Below, one piece after another: positions 1 to 12,460 of a stretch of DNA of 64,000 nt. The DNA is from Williamsia phyllosphaerae (GTDB lineage Bacteria; Actinomycetota; Actinomycetes; Mycobacteriales; Mycobacteriaceae). Position 1 is the first letter of the stretch; the number at the start of each line of letters is the position of its first letter. Location of the stretch: positions 558,001-622,000 of the forward strand of contig NZ_BMCS01000003.1 of NCBI RefSeq assembly GCF_014635305.1, in the 5' to 3' direction. The translations under genes were made by a program, and so were the position numbers. Below the pieces are notes generated by a model. That model saw nothing but the letters and a program-made list of their open reading frames with translations. It was not told the DNA's origin and searched no databases.

Positions 1-992
1 GCGCCGGTGAGCACGTCGGCGAGGACCGCGGCCTGCTCCCAGAGCGGGGCGACGAGACCGTAGACCTCGCCGCGGTGCTGGCAGCACTCACCGACGGCGT
101 AGATCGATCCCTCGTCCTCGCAGCGCATCTGGTCGTCGACGACGATGCCGCGTTCGATGACCAGCCCGGCACCACGGGCGATCTCGACGTTCGGCCGGAT
201 GCCCGCGGTGACCACGATCATGTCGGCGGGCAGGGTGGTGTCGTCGTTGAAGCCGACGCCGGTGACCACTCCGTCGGGGTCGCGCAGCACCGAGGTCGTC
301 CGCTTCGACGTGTGCACACCGACCCCGAGTGACTCGATCTTGGTGCGCAGCACGCGCCCACCGCGTTCGTCGAGTTGCTGGTTCATCAGGTGACCGGGGG
401 AGTGCACGACGTCGACATCGAGACCCTGCGTGCGCAATCCGTATGCGGCCTCCAGTCCCAACAGCCCGCCGCCGATGACCACCGCGCGCACGTCGTCGGC
501 CGCCTGCGCCATCTGCAGCATCCCGTTGGTGTCGGCGATGGTGCGGAACCCGAACACCCCGCGGGCCAGTCGGCCGTCGGGTTCGCGCAGACCGTCCATG
601 TTGGGGAAGAAGGTGGTGCTGCCGGTGGCGATGATCAGCACGTCGTAGTCGACGATCCGATCGCTCTCGCAGGTCACGTTTTTCGCGAACCGGTCGATGC
701 GTCGGACGCGGTCGCCCGCGTGCAGGGTGACGCCGTTCTCCCGGTACCAGGCCATGGGATTGAGCATCAGGTCGTCGTCGTCGATGGTGTTGTCGCCGGA
801 GAGCACGTGCGACAACATGATCCGGTTGTAGTTGCCGTAGGGCTCGTCGCCGACCATCGTGATGTCGAACATCTCGGCACCGCCCCGCGAGAGGATCTCC
901 TCGACGGTCCGTGCACCGGCCATCCCGTTGCCGACCACCACCAGCCGACGGCGGGCCGGCCCCGACGTGGCGGTCGCGGTCTCCTCGCTCAA
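1..992 (-). CDS. nirB: Assimilatory nitrite reductase large subunit, N-terminal part (partial)
   Basis: Only about 330 N-terminal residues are present; the gene runs off the left edge. Reverse-strand translation gives an FAD-binding Rossmann motif GNGMAG near residues 17-22, the stretch GDEPYGNYNRIMLSHVLSGD typical of NirB, a second nucleotide-binding motif GGGLLG (NADH) and an FAD-contact region around AVGECCQHRG. NirB uses NAD(P)H electrons to reduce nitrite to ammonium in the cytoplasm; the siroheme/4Fe-4S half should lie outside the window. The best start is TTG at 992, overlapping the stop of the upstream 115-residue gene as TTGA, which implies translational coupling. Another NirB-like FAD oxidoreductase cannot be excluded without the C-terminus. 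Confidence 0.8.
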   Translation of the reverse strand, partial: MSEETATATSGPARRRLVVVGNGMAGARTVEEILSRGGAEMFDITMVGDEPYGNYNRIMLSHVLSGDNTIDDDDLMLNPMAWYRENGVTLHAGDRVRRIDRFAKNVTCESDRIVDYDVLIIATGSTTFFPNMDGLREPDGRLARGVFGFRTIADTNGMLQMAQAADDVRAVVIGGGLLGLEAAYGLRTQGLDVDVVHSPGHLMNQQLDERGGRVLRTKIESLGVGVHTSKRTTSVLRDPDGVVTGVGFNDDTTLPADMIVVTAGIRPNVEIARGAGLVIERGIVVDDQMRCEDEGSIYAVGECCQHRGEVYGLVAPLWEQAAVLADVLTG

Positions 993-1336
993 AAGATCAC
1001 GAGCCCGAAGTCGACGACGATCTCTCCACTGGCGCCCTGCGGCGCCGCGAACACCAACTCGAGCACCGAATCCGGGTCGACGTCCTCGACGACCCGCAGC
1101 GGCACGTTCACCGACGCCTTCGCGCCGATCGGGAACATCCGCATGGACGCGCCATCGCGCGTGAGGGTGACGTAGACCAGTTCGTCGGAGCTGTTGCCGC
1201 CGCGGAAGTACAGCGGTTGGGCGGTCATCCCGGCCGGGACGAGGAAGGTGAGGGACGGGTCCAGCGGTGCGGGCTTGGTGAGGCCGGTACCGGTGAAACC
1301 GAACACACCCTGCAGGAACTTCGGAGTGGTCGACAT
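989..1336 (-). CDS. Conserved hypothetical protein coupled to nirB
   Basis: Encodes 115 residues with no signal peptide, membrane segment or cysteine cluster. The composition (alternating hydrophobic beta-like stretches such as ELVYVTLTRDG and IVVDFGLVIF) suggests a small all-beta protein. I recall similar proteins beside nitrite or molybdopterin oxidoreductase genes in related actinobacteria but can assign no function. The stop overlaps the TTG start of nirB (TTGA), so the two are probably translated together, with this gene first. ATG at 1336 is the chosen start. A role in nitrite reductase maturation or assembly is only inference from position. Confidence 0.6.
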   Translation of the reverse strand: MSTTPKFLQGVFGFTGTGLTKPAPLDPSLTFLVPAGMTAQPLYFRGGNSSDELVYVTLTRDGASMRMFPIGAKASVNVPLRVVEDVDPDSVLELVFAAPQGASGEIVVDFGLVIF

Positions 1337-1430
1337 GAGCGCCAGTGTTCGTGGCCGGGGTCAACCCGCATTTGCGCCCGCGTTACGACTCGATTGTCAG
1401 GTGCTCACGGTCGCGGCGACGGGCCGGTGA

Positions 1431-2309
1431 TCACGCCCCGAACGAACCGGGACCGCGTCTGCGCAGGTACTTCTCGAACTCGGCGGCGAGGGCGTCGCCG
1501 TCGATCTTCGACATCGCGTCGTCCACGGAGACCTCCGCGTCGCCGCGCTCCTCGAGTCCGCGGACGTACTCGGCGATCTCCTCGTCGTCCTCGGTCATCT
1601 CGGTGACGGCCTGTTCCCACTCCTCGGCCTGCCCCGGGAGGTCACCGAGCGGGACCTCGATGTCGAGGACCTCCTCGACCTGGCTCAGCAACGCGACCGT
1701 CGCCTTCGGGTTGGGCGGGGTGGACACGTAGTGCGGAACTGCGGCCCAGAACGACACCGCCGGGATACCCGCGTTGACGCACTGGTCCTGCAACACGCCG
1801 GTGATGCCGGTGGGTCCTTCGTACCGGCTCTCCTGCAGGTTGTAGGCCAGTGCGGAGTCGGTGCTGTACGCGGTACCGGTGACCGGTACCGGTCGGGTGT
1901 GCGGCGAGTCGGCCAACAGCGCACCCAGGATGACCATGGTCTGGACGTTCAACGCCCGCGCAAGGTCCAGGATCTCCGCGCAGAAACCCCGCCAGCGCAT
2001 GTTGGGTTCGATGCCGCGCAGCAGAACGATGTCGCGGTCGGATCCGGGCGGGCTGCACCACGAGATCGACGTGGTCGGCCAGTCAATACGTCGTGTGACA
2101 CCATCGATCTGCTTTACGATGGGACGGTTGACCTGGAAGTCGTAGTAGTCATCGGAGTCGATGTCGACGAGCGGCTGCGCGTCCCAGATCAATGCCAGAT
2201 GTTCGACCGCACCGCTCGCTGCATCGCCCGCGTCATTCCAGCCCTCGAAGGCCGCTACCAGGATCGGCGTCCGCAGGGTGGGAAGATCTCCGGTCGCATC
2301 AGCGTTCAC
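1431..2309 (-). CDS. PAC2 family protein (Rv2125-like)
   Basis: Encodes 292 residues starting at GTG 2309. The N-terminus has the PAC2 hallmark PILVAAFEGWNDAGDAAS, and the middle contains the family pattern around VILGALLADSPHTRPVPVTG. PAC2 is named after a eukaryotic proteasome assembly chaperone. Actinobacterial members form oligomers of unknown biochemical function. The C-terminal ~70 residues are strongly acidic and helical. It diverges from metH with only 51 bases between start codons. A TAGGCT box sits 6 bases before the GTG with no ribosome binding site, suggesting a leaderless mRNA. Confidence 0.85.
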   Translation of the reverse strand: MNADATGDLPTLRTPILVAAFEGWNDAGDAASGAVEHLALIWDAQPLVDIDSDDYYDFQVNRPIVKQIDGVTRRIDWPTTSISWCSPPGSDRDIVLLRGIEPNMRWRGFCAEILDLARALNVQTMVILGALLADSPHTRPVPVTGTAYSTDSALAYNLQESRYEGPTGITGVLQDQCVNAGIPAVSFWAAVPHYVSTPPNPKATVALLSQVEEVLDIEVPLGDLPGQAEEWEQAVTEMTEDDEEIAEYVRGLEERGDAEVSVDDAMSKIDGDALAAEFEKYLRRRGPGSFGA

Positions 2310-2315
2310 TGAACC

Positions 2316-2321
2316 AGCCTA
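2316..2321 (-). promoter_or_regulatory. -10 box of PAC2 gene (predicted leaderless)
   Basis: TAGGCT on the minus strand, 6 bases upstream of the GTG at 2309, with no Shine-Dalgarno sequence between. The spacing places the transcription start at or next to the start codon. Confidence 0.5.
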
Positions 2322-2347
2322 CGACCGAACACCGATAGGGAGCGAAC

Positions 2348-2353
2348 TACCCT
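2348..2353 (+). promoter_or_regulatory. -10 box of metH (predicted leaderless)
   Basis: TACCCT lies 7 bases before the metH ATG, back to back with the PAC2 promoter. There is no ribosome binding site and no room for a cobalamin riboswitch, so metH is not riboswitch-controlled here. Confidence 0.5.
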
Positions 2354-2360
2354 GAACACC

Positions 2361-5300
2361 ATGTCTGCACCCACACGAAGCGCCTCGTACGACTCGGCCT
2401 TCCTCGATGCCATGGCCAAACGGGTCCTGATCGGCGACGGAGCCATGGGCACCATGCTGCAGGCGGCCGACCTGACGCTGGACGACTTCCTCGGTCTCGA
2501 GGGCTGTAACGAGATCCTCAACGACACCCGCCCCGAGGTGCTGGCCGCGATTCATCGCGCGTACTTCGAGGCCGGCGCCGATGCGGTCGAGACCAACACC
2601 TTCGGCTGCAACCTGTCCAACCTCGGCGACTACGACATCGCCGACCGCATCCGTGAGCTCGCCCGCAAGGGTGTGGCGATCGCGAAGGGCGTGGCCGACG
2701 AGATGGGTCCGTCCTCGGACGGCACACCGCGTTTCGTCCTCGGGTCGATCGGTCCGGGCACCAAGCTGCCCAGCCTCGGCCACACCACGTTCGAGGTCAT
2801 CCGGGACGCGTACCAGGAGTGCGCGATGGGAATGCTCGAGGGCGGCGCCGACGCCATCCTCATCGAGACCTCGCAGGACCTGCTCCAGGTGAAGGCGGCC
2901 GTGCTGGCCTCCAAGCGCGCGATGGTCGACCTCGGTCGACGGATCCCGATCATCTCCCACGTCACGGTCGAGACGACCGGGACGATGCTGCTGGGCTCGG
3001 AGATCGGTGCGGCCCTGGCCGCGATCGAGCCGCTCGGCGTCGACCTCATCGGCCTGAACTGTGCGACCGGTCCGGCCGAGATGAGCGAGCACCTTCGCTA
3101 CCTCTCCAAGCACGCCCGCATCCCGGTGTCGGTCATGCCGAACGCCGGTCTGCCGCAGCTCGGGCCGAAGGGCGCCGAGTACCCCCTGATGCCGGATGAG
3201 CTCGCAGAGGCCGTCAGCGGCTTCGTGTCCGACTACGGCCTGTCGTTCGTCGGCGGTTGCTGCGGCACCACCCCCGAGCACATCGCGCAGTTGGCGGAGG
3301 CCGTGCGCGGCTCGACCAAGGGCACGCGGACCGTGGAGCACGAGCCCGAGGTCTCGTCGCTGTATGCGTCGGTGCCGTTCGAGCAGGAGAACAGCTTCAT
3401 GATGGTCGGGGAGCGGACCAACTCCAACGGCTCCAAGGCGTTCCGCGAGGCCATGCTCTCCGGCGATTACCAGAAGTGCCTGGACATCGCGAAGGACCAG
3501 ACCCGCGACGGTGCGCACATGCTCGACCTCAACGTCGACTACGTGGGCCGTAACGGTGCCGATGACATGACCGCGCTCGCCACCCGACTCGCCACCGCGT
3601 CGACGCTGCCGATCATGTTGGACTCCACCGAGCCCGCCGTCATCAAGGCCGGCCTGGAGGCGCTCGGTGGCCGCTGCGCGGTGAACTCGGTCAACTACGA
3701 GGACGGCGACGGCCCCGAGTCGCGGTTCACGAAGATCATGGAGATGGCCGTCGAGCACGGTGCCGCCGTGGTCGCGTTGACGATCGACGAGGAAGGGCAG
3801 GCACGTACTGCCGACACGAAGACCGCGATCGCCGAGCGGCTCATCACCGACATCACCACCAACTGGGGCCTCGGCGAGGAAGACATCATCATCGATGCCC
3901 TCACCTTCCCGGTGTCCACCGGTCAGGAAGAGACCCGGATGGACGGAATCGAGACGATCGAGGCCATCCGCCGGATCAAGGAAGCCCACCCGGCTGTCCA
4001 CTTCACCCTGGGTATCTCCAACATCTCGTTCGGTCTGAACCCGGCCGCACGTCAGGTTCTCAACTCGGTGTTCCTGCACGAGTGCGCTCAGGTCGGTCTC
4101 GACACCGCGATCGTGCACGCATCGAAGATCGTGCCGATGGCCCGCATCCCCGACGACCAGCGTGAGGTCGCGCTGGACCTCGTCTACAACCGTCGCGGCG
4201 TGGAGGGAACACGCAGCGAGGGCAACTCCGACTACGACCCGCTGCAGACCCTGATGGGTCTGTTCGAGGGAGTCTCGGCTGCCTCGGCACGGGAGAGCCG
4301 CGCCGAGGAGATGGCGAAGCTGCCGTTGTTCGAGCGCCTCGAGCGCCGCATCGTCGACGGGGAGCGCAACGGTCTCGAGTCCGATCTCGACGACGCGATG
4401 AAAGAGGTCCCGCCGCTCAAGATCATCAACGAGACGTTGCTCTCCGGCATGAAGACGGTCGGCGAGCTGTTCGGATCGGGTCAGATGCAGTTGCCGTTCG
4501 TGCTGCAGTCGGCCGAGGTCATGAAGATGTCGGTCGCGCATCTCGAGCCGCACATGGAGGCCACCGGCGAGGACGGCAAGGGCCGCATCGTGCTGGCCAC
4601 GGTGAAGGGCGACGTCCACGACATCGGCAAGAACCTGGTCGACATCATCCTGTCCAACAACGGCTACGAGGTCGTCAACATCGGCATCAAGCAGCCGATC
4701 GCGACGATCCTCGAGGTCGCCGAGGACAAGCGTGCCGACGTGATCGGCATGTCCGGACTGCTGGTCAAGTCCACGGTCGTCATGAAGGAGAACCTGCAGG
4801 AGATCAACTCCCGCGGGCTCGCCGAGAAGTACCAGGTCCTCCTCGGTGGTGCCGCGCTGACCCGCGGTTACGTCGAGAACGACCTCAGCGAGACCTACGA
4901 GGGCGACGTGCACTATGCGCGTGACGCGTTCGAGGGTCTGCGTCTGATGGACGACATCATGTCGGCCAAGCGCGGCGGCGGATCCACGCAGGACCCCGCG
5001 GTGAAGGCAGCGGCGGAGGCGAAGACCGCCGAGCGCAAGGCCCGCCACGAGAAGTCGGCGCGGATCGCGGCCAAGCGCAAGGCCGAGGCGGCACCCGTCG
5101 AGGTGCCTGCACGCTCGGACGTCGCCGCCGACAACCCGATCCCGGTCCCACCGTTCTGGGGATCGCGGATCATCAAGGGCATCCCGATCGCGGACTACCG
5201 CAACCTGCTCGACGAGCGTGCGCTGTTCCTGGGCCAGTGGGGTCTGCGTGAGACCCGTACCGGTGACGGGCCGTCGTACGAGGAACTGGTGGAGACCGAG

Positions 5301-5969
5301 GGTCGGCCGCGTCTGCGCGAGTGGATCGCCCGGCTCTCGACCGAGAACATCCTGCAGCACGCGGCGGTCGTCTACGGCTACTACCCGGCGGTCAGTGAGG
5401 GCGACACGATCCACGTGTTGGCCGAGCCGACGCCGGACGCCGAGACGGTCTTCAGCTTCGAGTTCCCGCGCCAGCAGCGCAGTCGGTTCCTGTGCATCTC
5501 CGACTTCATCGCCTCGCGTGAACGGGCCCGGGAACTGAATCAGGTCGACGTGCTGCCGTTCCAGCTGGTCACGATGGGACAACCCATCGCCGACTTCGCC
5601 AACGAGCTGTTCGCCAAGGACGCCTACCGCGACTACCTCGAGGTGCACGGTATCGGCGTGCAGCTGACCGAGGCGCTGGCGGAGTACTGGCATCAGCGGG
5701 TGCGGTCGGAACTGACGTTCGGCGACTCCTCGGCCGCTTCTGACGATCCGGACTCGCCGCAGGGCTTCTTCGACCTGAAGTACCGGGGCGCGCGGTACTC
5801 CTTCGGGTACGGGGCCTGCCCCGACCTCGAGGACCGCGCGAAGATGGTCGCGCTGCTCGAGCCGGAGCGGATCGGTGTGGAGCTGTCCGAGGAGTTGCAG
5901 CTGCATCCCGAGCAGTCCACCGACGCCTTCGTCCTGCACCACCCCGAGGCCAAGTACTTCAACACGTAA
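2361..5969 (+). CDS. metH: Cobalamin-dependent methionine synthase
   Basis: Encodes 1202 residues, full length for MetH. Domains in order: homocysteine methyltransferase barrel (about 15-320) with zinc ligands C234 (LNCATGP) and C300/C301 (GGCCGT); methyltetrahydrofolate/pterin-binding barrel (about 345-610); helical cap plus cobalamin-binding domain (about 650-870) with the base-off motif DVHDIGKN, axial H753; a charged Lys/Ala/Glu linker (about 880-920); and the AdoMet-dependent reactivation domain to the C-terminus. It transfers the methyl group of 5-methyltetrahydrofolate to homocysteine via methylcobalamin. It heads a run metH-HAD-hisE-hisG with 6-18-base gaps. Its cofactor would come from the cob genes at 28.5-38.4 kb. 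Confidence 0.97.
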   Translation: MSAPTRSASYDSAFLDAMAKRVLIGDGAMGTMLQAADLTLDDFLGLEGCNEILNDTRPEVLAAIHRAYFEAGADAVETNTFGCNLSNLGDYDIADRIRELARKGVAIAKGVADEMGPSSDGTPRFVLGSIGPGTKLPSLGHTTFEVIRDAYQECAMGMLEGGADAILIETSQDLLQVKAAVLASKRAMVDLGRRIPIISHVTVETTGTMLLGSEIGAALAAIEPLGVDLIGLNCATGPAEMSEHLRYLSKHARIPVSVMPNAGLPQLGPKGAEYPLMPDELAEAVSGFVSDYGLSFVGGCCGTTPEHIAQLAEAVRGSTKGTRTVEHEPEVSSLYASVPFEQENSFMMVGERTNSNGSKAFREAMLSGDYQKCLDIAKDQTRDGAHMLDLNVDYVGRNGADDMTALATRLATASTLPIMLDSTEPAVIKAGLEALGGRCAVNSVNYEDGDGPESRFTKIMEMAVEHGAAVVALTIDEEGQARTADTKTAIAERLITDITTNWGLGEEDIIIDALTFPVSTGQEETRMDGIETIEAIRRIKEAHPAVHFTLGISNISFGLNPAARQVLNSVFLHECAQVGLDTAIVHASKIVPMARIPDDQREVALDLVYNRRGVEGTRSEGNSDYDPLQTLMGLFEGVSAASARESRAEEMAKLPLFERLERRIVDGERNGLESDLDDAMKEVPPLKIINETLLSGMKTVGELFGSGQMQLPFVLQSAEVMKMSVAHLEPHMEATGEDGKGRIVLATVKGDVHDIGKNLVDIILSNNGYEVVNIGIKQPIATILEVAEDKRADVIGMSGLLVKSTVVMKENLQEINSRGLAEKYQVLLGGAALTRGYVENDLSETYEGDVHYARDAFEGLRLMDDIMSAKRGGGSTQDPAVKAAAEAKTAERKARHEKSARIAAKRKAEAAPVEVPARSDVAADNPIPVPPFWGSRIIKGIPIADYRNLLDERALFLGQWGLRETRTGDGPSYEELVETEGRPRLREWIARLSTENILQHAAVVYGYYPAVSEGDTIHVLAEPTPDAETVFSFEFPRQQRSRFLCISDFIASRERARELNQVDVLPFQLVTMGQPIADFANELFAKDAYRDYLEVHGIGVQLTEALAEYWHQRVRSELTFGDSSAASDDPDSPQGFFDLKYRGARYSFGYGACPDLEDRAKMVALLEPERIGVELSEELQLHPEQSTDAFVLHHPEAKYFNT

Positions 5970-5975
5970 GGCACC

Positions 5976-6713
5976 GTGAACCGATCTGATCTGCCGGTAC
6001 CCGATCTCGGCCGGCAGGAGTTCGAGTTGCCGCGTGCCGTCCTGTGGGACATGGACGGCACGCTGCTCGACTCCGAGAAGCTGTGGGACGTCGCGATGGC
6101 CGAGCTCGCGGAGCGACTCGGCGTCACGATGACCGTCGAGCTGCGCCAGTCGACCCTCGGCAACTCGATGCAGGGGGCGATGACCAAGCTCTACGTCGCC
6201 GCGGGCACACCCGAGGCCGACCGTGACCTCGATGCGCAGGCGGAGTGGATCCGTGGCCGGGTGGCCGAGCTGTTCGCCGGCGGCATCCCGTGGCGTCCGG
6301 GCGCCGACGCGGCCCTCGACACCGTCGCGTCGCTGGGGATCCCGATGGTGTTGGTGACCAACACCGAGCGTGGCCTGACCGAACGTGCGCTGCCCACGAT
6401 CGGCAAGCACCGCTTCGCGCACACGTTGTGCGGCGACGAGGTCGCCGAGGGCAAACCCGCCCCCGACCTGTATCTCGCGGCCGCCGCGGCGGTCGGTGCG
6501 ACCCCGGCCCAGTGCCTGGCCGTGGAGGACTCACCGACCGGTACCGAGGCCGCGACGGCGGCGGGCTGCCCGGTGCTGGTCGTCCCGTCCGACGCCGAGG
6601 TCCCGCCGGGACCGGGCCGTACCTTCCGGGACGGGCTCGTGGGTCTCGACATCGCCGACGTCGTCACCGCCTGGCGCCCGATCGGGTCGTCCGGCGACGC
6701 CGTGGGACACTGA
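5976..6713 (+). CDS. HAD-superfamily phosphatase (subfamily IA)
   Basis: Encodes 245 residues, GTG start 6 bases after the metH stop. HAD motif I is WDMDGTLLDSE, motif II the Thr in VLVTNTERG, motif III the Lys in EGKPAPDLYL and motif IV VEDSPTG, the full set for a haloacid-dehalogenase phosphatase with an alpha-helical cap between motifs I and II. The pattern resembles sugar-phosphate or phosphoglycolate phosphatases, but substrate cannot be read from sequence. Tight spacing to metH and hisE (6 bases each side) indicates cotranscription. Confidence 0.88.
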   Translation: MNRSDLPVPDLGRQEFELPRAVLWDMDGTLLDSEKLWDVAMAELAERLGVTMTVELRQSTLGNSMQGAMTKLYVAAGTPEADRDLDAQAEWIRGRVAELFAGGIPWRPGADAALDTVASLGIPMVLVTNTERGLTERALPTIGKHRFAHTLCGDEVAEGKPAPDLYLAAAAAVGATPAQCLAVEDSPTGTEAATAAGCPVLVVPSDAEVPPGPGRTFRDGLVGLDIADVVTAWRPIGSSGDAVGH

Positions 6714-6719
6714 TCCCTC

Positions 6720-6983
6720 GTGAAGACCTTCGACGAACTCTTTATCGAGCTCACCGACCGCGCCGCGACCCGCCCCGAGGGCAGTGGGACCGTCGCCGCA
6801 CTCGACTCTGGGGTGCACACGCTGGGCAAGAAGATCATCGAGGAGGCCGGTGAGGTGTGGCTGGCCGCCGAGCACGAGCCCGACGAGTCACTCGCCGAGG
6901 AGATATCTCAATTGCTCTATTGGCTCCAGGTGATGATGATCAAGCGTGGCCTGACCCCGGCCGATGTGTACAAGCACCTCTGA
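6720..6983 (+). CDS. hisE: Phosphoribosyl-ATP pyrophosphatase
   Basis: Encodes 87 residues, GTG start. It carries the all-alpha MazG-like pyrophosphohydrolase fold with the motif [17 protein letters not shown], whose acidic residues bind magnesium. It hydrolyses phosphoribosyl-ATP to phosphoribosyl-AMP, the second step of histidine synthesis. It is a stand-alone HisE (not fused to HisI), as usual in this order, followed 18 bases later by hisG, so the first two pathway steps are adjacent. Confidence 0.95.
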   Translation: MKTFDELFIELTDRAATRPEGSGTVAALDSGVHTLGKKIIEEAGEVWLAAEHEPDESLAEEISQLLYWLQVMMIKRGLTPADVYKHL

Positions 6984-7001
6984 CCCTAAGGACCGATCCC
7001 C

Positions 7002-7847
7002 ATGCTGCGGGTAGCTGTACCCAACAAAGGCGCGCTGTCCGACTCGGCCGCCGCGATGCTCGCCGAGGCGGGCTATCGACGTCGGACCGACGCCAAGGAC
7101 CTGACCGTGCTCGACGCGGCCAACGACGTCGAGTTCTTCTTCCTCCGTCCCAAGGACATCGCGATCTACGTGGGCTCGGGTGAGCTCGACCTCGGCATCA
7201 CCGGCCGCGACCTCGCCCTGGACTCCCTGGCCCCGGTTGTCGAACAGCTGTCCCTGGGCTTCGGAGGATCCACCTTCCGCTACGCCGGTCCGGCCGACCG
7301 CGAGATGTCGGCCGCCGACCTGGCCGGGTCGCGCATCGCCACCTCGTTCGCGAACATCGTGCGCGCCGACCTCGACTCCCGCGGCATCGACGCCGAGATC
7401 ATCCGGCTCGACGGTGCGGTGGAGATCTCCATCCAGCTCGGCCTGGCCGACGCGATCGCCGACGTGGTCGGCTCGGGACGCACGCTGCGCCAACACAACC
7501 TGAAGGCGTTCGGCGATGTCATGTGCGCATCGGAGGCGGTTCTGGTCAGCGGCGCCGATGTCGAGCCGTCCCGTGCCGCCAAGCAGCTCATCGCCCGTGT
7601 GCAGGGCGTCGTGGTCGGTCAGCAGTACGTGATGATGGACTACGACTGCCGCAAGGACCTGCTCGATCGAGCGGTTGCCATCACCCCCGGTCTGGAGTCG
7701 CCGACGGTGGCGCCGATGGCCGACGACGACTGGGTGGCTGTGCGTGCGATGGTCCCGCGCAGCGGCCACCAGAACGTCATGGACGACCTGTCGGAGATGG
7801 GCGCCAAGGCGATCCTCGCCAGCGACATCCGGTCCTGCCGCTTCTGA
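7002..7847 (+). CDS. hisG: ATP phosphoribosyltransferase (long form)
   Basis: Encodes 281 residues. The N-terminus [19 protein letters not shown] is the HisG opening, and LGITGRDL and [17 protein letters not shown] follow in the catalytic domains. The last ~75 residues form the ACT-like regulatory domain of long-form HisG, which senses histidine, so no HisZ is needed. It catalyses the first committed step of histidine synthesis from ATP and PRPP. The gene ends 12 bases from the convergent thioesterase gene. Confidence 0.96.
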   Translation: MLRVAVPNKGALSDSAAAMLAEAGYRRRTDAKDLTVLDAANDVEFFFLRPKDIAIYVGSGELDLGITGRDLALDSLAPVVEQLSLGFGGSTFRYAGPADREMSAADLAGSRIATSFANIVRADLDSRGIDAEIIRLDGAVEISIQLGLADAIADVVGSGRTLRQHNLKAFGDVMCASEAVLVSGADVEPSRAAKQLIARVQGVVVGQQYVMMDYDCRKDLLDRAVAITPGLESPTVAPMADDDWVAVRAMVPRSGHQNVMDDLSEMGAKAILASDIRSCRF

Positions 7848-7859
7848 CCCCGGTCGAGC

Positions 7860-10468
<2,609 letters not shown>

Positions 10469-10621
10469 CGGTCGCCGACGCCGAAGCATCCGCCAGGGAA
10501 CGGGCCGGTTGACGAGACGTCGACACCGAACGTCGCGCGGTGTGGGGCACAACGGCCGACACGCCGGTAACGTGAGGGAACGGTGAAACCATTGGTGTTC
10601 CGCCGGGGAGAGGAGTCAGCA

Positions 10622-12394
10622 ATGACCGAATCTGACCGAGACAATGCCCGGGACGCGTCCGAGACCAGTACGCGTTCCACCGACTCGGGTGAGACCCCCG
10701 TGCCCGACACCGGCGGGCGAGGCCCGTTCGGACGCCCCGGCGACACGCCCGGGAGCAACGATTCACAGGCGCGCATCGACACCCTGACGGCGCGCAACAC
10801 GAAGCTGTTGGAAACCCTCAAGGAGGCGCGGCAACAGCTCCTCGTGTTGCGCGAGGAGGTCGATCGACTCGGCCAGCCGCCGAGCGGCTACGGCGTGCTG
10901 CTGTCGACGTACGAGGACTCCACCGTCGACGTGTTCACCTCCGGCCGCAAGATGCGCCTGACGGTCTCGCCGAACATCGAGGTCGACTCCCTCAAGCGTG
11001 GGCAGACGGTGCGCCTCAACGAGGCCCTGACCATCGTCGAGGCTTGCGACTACGACCTTGTCGGTGAGATCAGCACCCTGCGCGAGGTTCTCGGGAACGG
11101 CGACCGCGCCCTGGTGGTCGGTCACGCCGACGAGGAGCGCGTCGTCTGGTTGGCCGAGCCGCTGACGGGTGAGGTCGACGGCGAGGACGGCAAACGTCGC
11201 AAGCTGCGGCCCGGCGACTCGTTGCTCGTCGACACCAAGGCCGGGTTCGCCTTCGAGCGTGTGCCCAAGGCCGAGGTCGAGGATCTCGTGCTCGAGGAGG
11301 TGCCCGACGTCGGGTACGAGGACATCGGTGGTCTCGGCCGCCAGATCGAGCAGATCCGCGATGCGGTCGAGCTCCCGTTCCTGCACAAGGACCTCTTCCG
11401 CGATTACGACCTGCGTCCGCCCAAGGGTGTCCTGCTCTACGGTCCTCCCGGCTGCGGCAAGACGCTGATCGCCAAGGCGGTCGCGAACTCGCTGGCCAAG
11501 AAGATCGCGTTGGCCCGCGGCGACGACGCCCGCGAGGCGAAGTCGTACTTCCTCAACATCAAGGGTCCCGAGCTGCTCAACAAGTTCGTCGGCGAGACCG
11601 AGCGGCACATCCGCCTGATCTTCCAACGAGCCCGTGAGAAGGCCTCCGAGGGCACCCCGGTGATCGTGTTCTTCGACGAGATGGACTCGATCTTCCGCAC
11701 CCGCGGATCGGGTGTCTCCTCCGATGTGGAGACCACGGTCGTCCCGCAGCTGCTCAGCGAGATCGACGGCGTCGAGGGACTCGAGAACGTCATCGTCATC
11801 GGTGCGTCCAACCGCGAGGACATGATCGACCCCGCGATCCTGCGTCCCGGCCGTCTCGACGTGAAGATCAAGATCGAGCGTCCCGACGCCGAGTCGGCGA
11901 TCGACATCTTCTCGAAGTACCTCGTCGACACCCTGCCGATCCACACCGACGACATCGACGAGTTCGGTGGTGATCGCGCCGCGTGCGTCGCGGGGATGAT
12001 CGAGCGCGTGGTGGAGAAGATGTACGCCGAGAACGAGGACAACCGGTTCCTGGAGGTCACCTACGCCAACGGCGACAAGGAGATCATGTACTTCAAGGAC
12101 TTCAACTCCGGTGCGATGATCCAGAACGTCGTCGACCGGTCGAAGAAGTACGCGATCAAGTCGCAGCTCGAGACCGGCACACCGGGCCTGCGGGTGCAGC
12201 ATCTCTTCGACTCCATCCTCGACGAGTTCGCCGAGAACGAAGATCTGCCCAACACCACCAATCCCGATGACTGGGCCCGTATCTCGGGCAAGAAGGGCGA
12301 GCGGATCGTGTACATCCGTACGCTTGTCACCGGCAAGAGCGCAGGCGCGAGCCGCGCCATCGACACCGAGACGAACACCGGCCAGTATCTGTAG
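10622..12394 (+). CDS. mpa: Proteasome-activating AAA ATPase Mpa/ARC
   Basis: Encodes 590 residues. ATG 10622 is chosen for the GGAGAGGAG ribosome binding site; an upstream in-frame start at 10583 lacks one. An N-terminal coiled coil (about 45-90) that captures Pup is followed by two OB-like interdomain modules, an AAA module with Walker A GPPGCGKT (274-281) and Walker B FFDEMDS (D352/E353), and a C-terminus ending GQYL. That penultimate tyrosine motif docks into the 20S core and opens its gate. It unfolds pupylated proteins for PrcBA. First gene of the Pup-proteasome locus. Confidence 0.97.
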   Translation: MTESDRDNARDASETSTRSTDSGETPVPDTGGRGPFGRPGDTPGSNDSQARIDTLTARNTKLLETLKEARQQLLVLREEVDRLGQPPSGYGVLLSTYEDSTVDVFTSGRKMRLTVSPNIEVDSLKRGQTVRLNEALTIVEACDYDLVGEISTLREVLGNGDRALVVGHADEERVVWLAEPLTGEVDGEDGKRRKLRPGDSLLVDTKAGFAFERVPKAEVEDLVLEEVPDVGYEDIGGLGRQIEQIRDAVELPFLHKDLFRDYDLRPPKGVLLYGPPGCGKTLIAKAVANSLAKKIALARGDDAREAKSYFLNIKGPELLNKFVGETERHIRLIFQRAREKASEGTPVIVFFDEMDSIFRTRGSGVSSDVETTVVPQLLSEIDGVEGLENVIVIGASNREDMIDPAILRPGRLDVKIKIERPDAESAIDIFSKYLVDTLPIHTDDIDEFGGDRAACVAGMIERVVEKMYAENEDNRFLEVTYANGDKEIMYFKDFNSGAMIQNVVDRSKKYAIKSQLETGTPGLRVQHLFDSILDEFAENEDLPNTTNPDDWARISGKKGERIVYIRTLVTGKSAGASRAIDTETNTGQYL

Positions 12395-12448
12395 CCGCCG
12401 TCGTGTCCGCCACCGAGTGGGTCGTGAAGGCCCACTCGGTGGTGGCAC

Positions 12449-12454
12449 TAGGCT
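12449..12454 (+). promoter_or_regulatory. -10 box of dop (predicted leaderless)
   Basis: TAGGCT, 6 bases before the ATG at 12461. No ribosome binding site precedes the TTG-GTG-ATG run, and the spacing selects the ATG as the leaderless start. Confidence 0.5.
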
Positions 12455-12460
12455 TTGGTG

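Noticed and set aside
2319-6422. Very long minus-strand reading frame (over 1300 codons) opposite metH
   Set aside because: It is the antisense shadow of metH in high-GC DNA: Arg/Gly/His/Val-rich translation, no domain, and the plus strand encodes complete MetH.
10763-12448. Minus-strand reading frame opposite mpa
   Set aside because: Mpa with its Walker motifs is unambiguous on the plus strand; the antisense translation has no family features.
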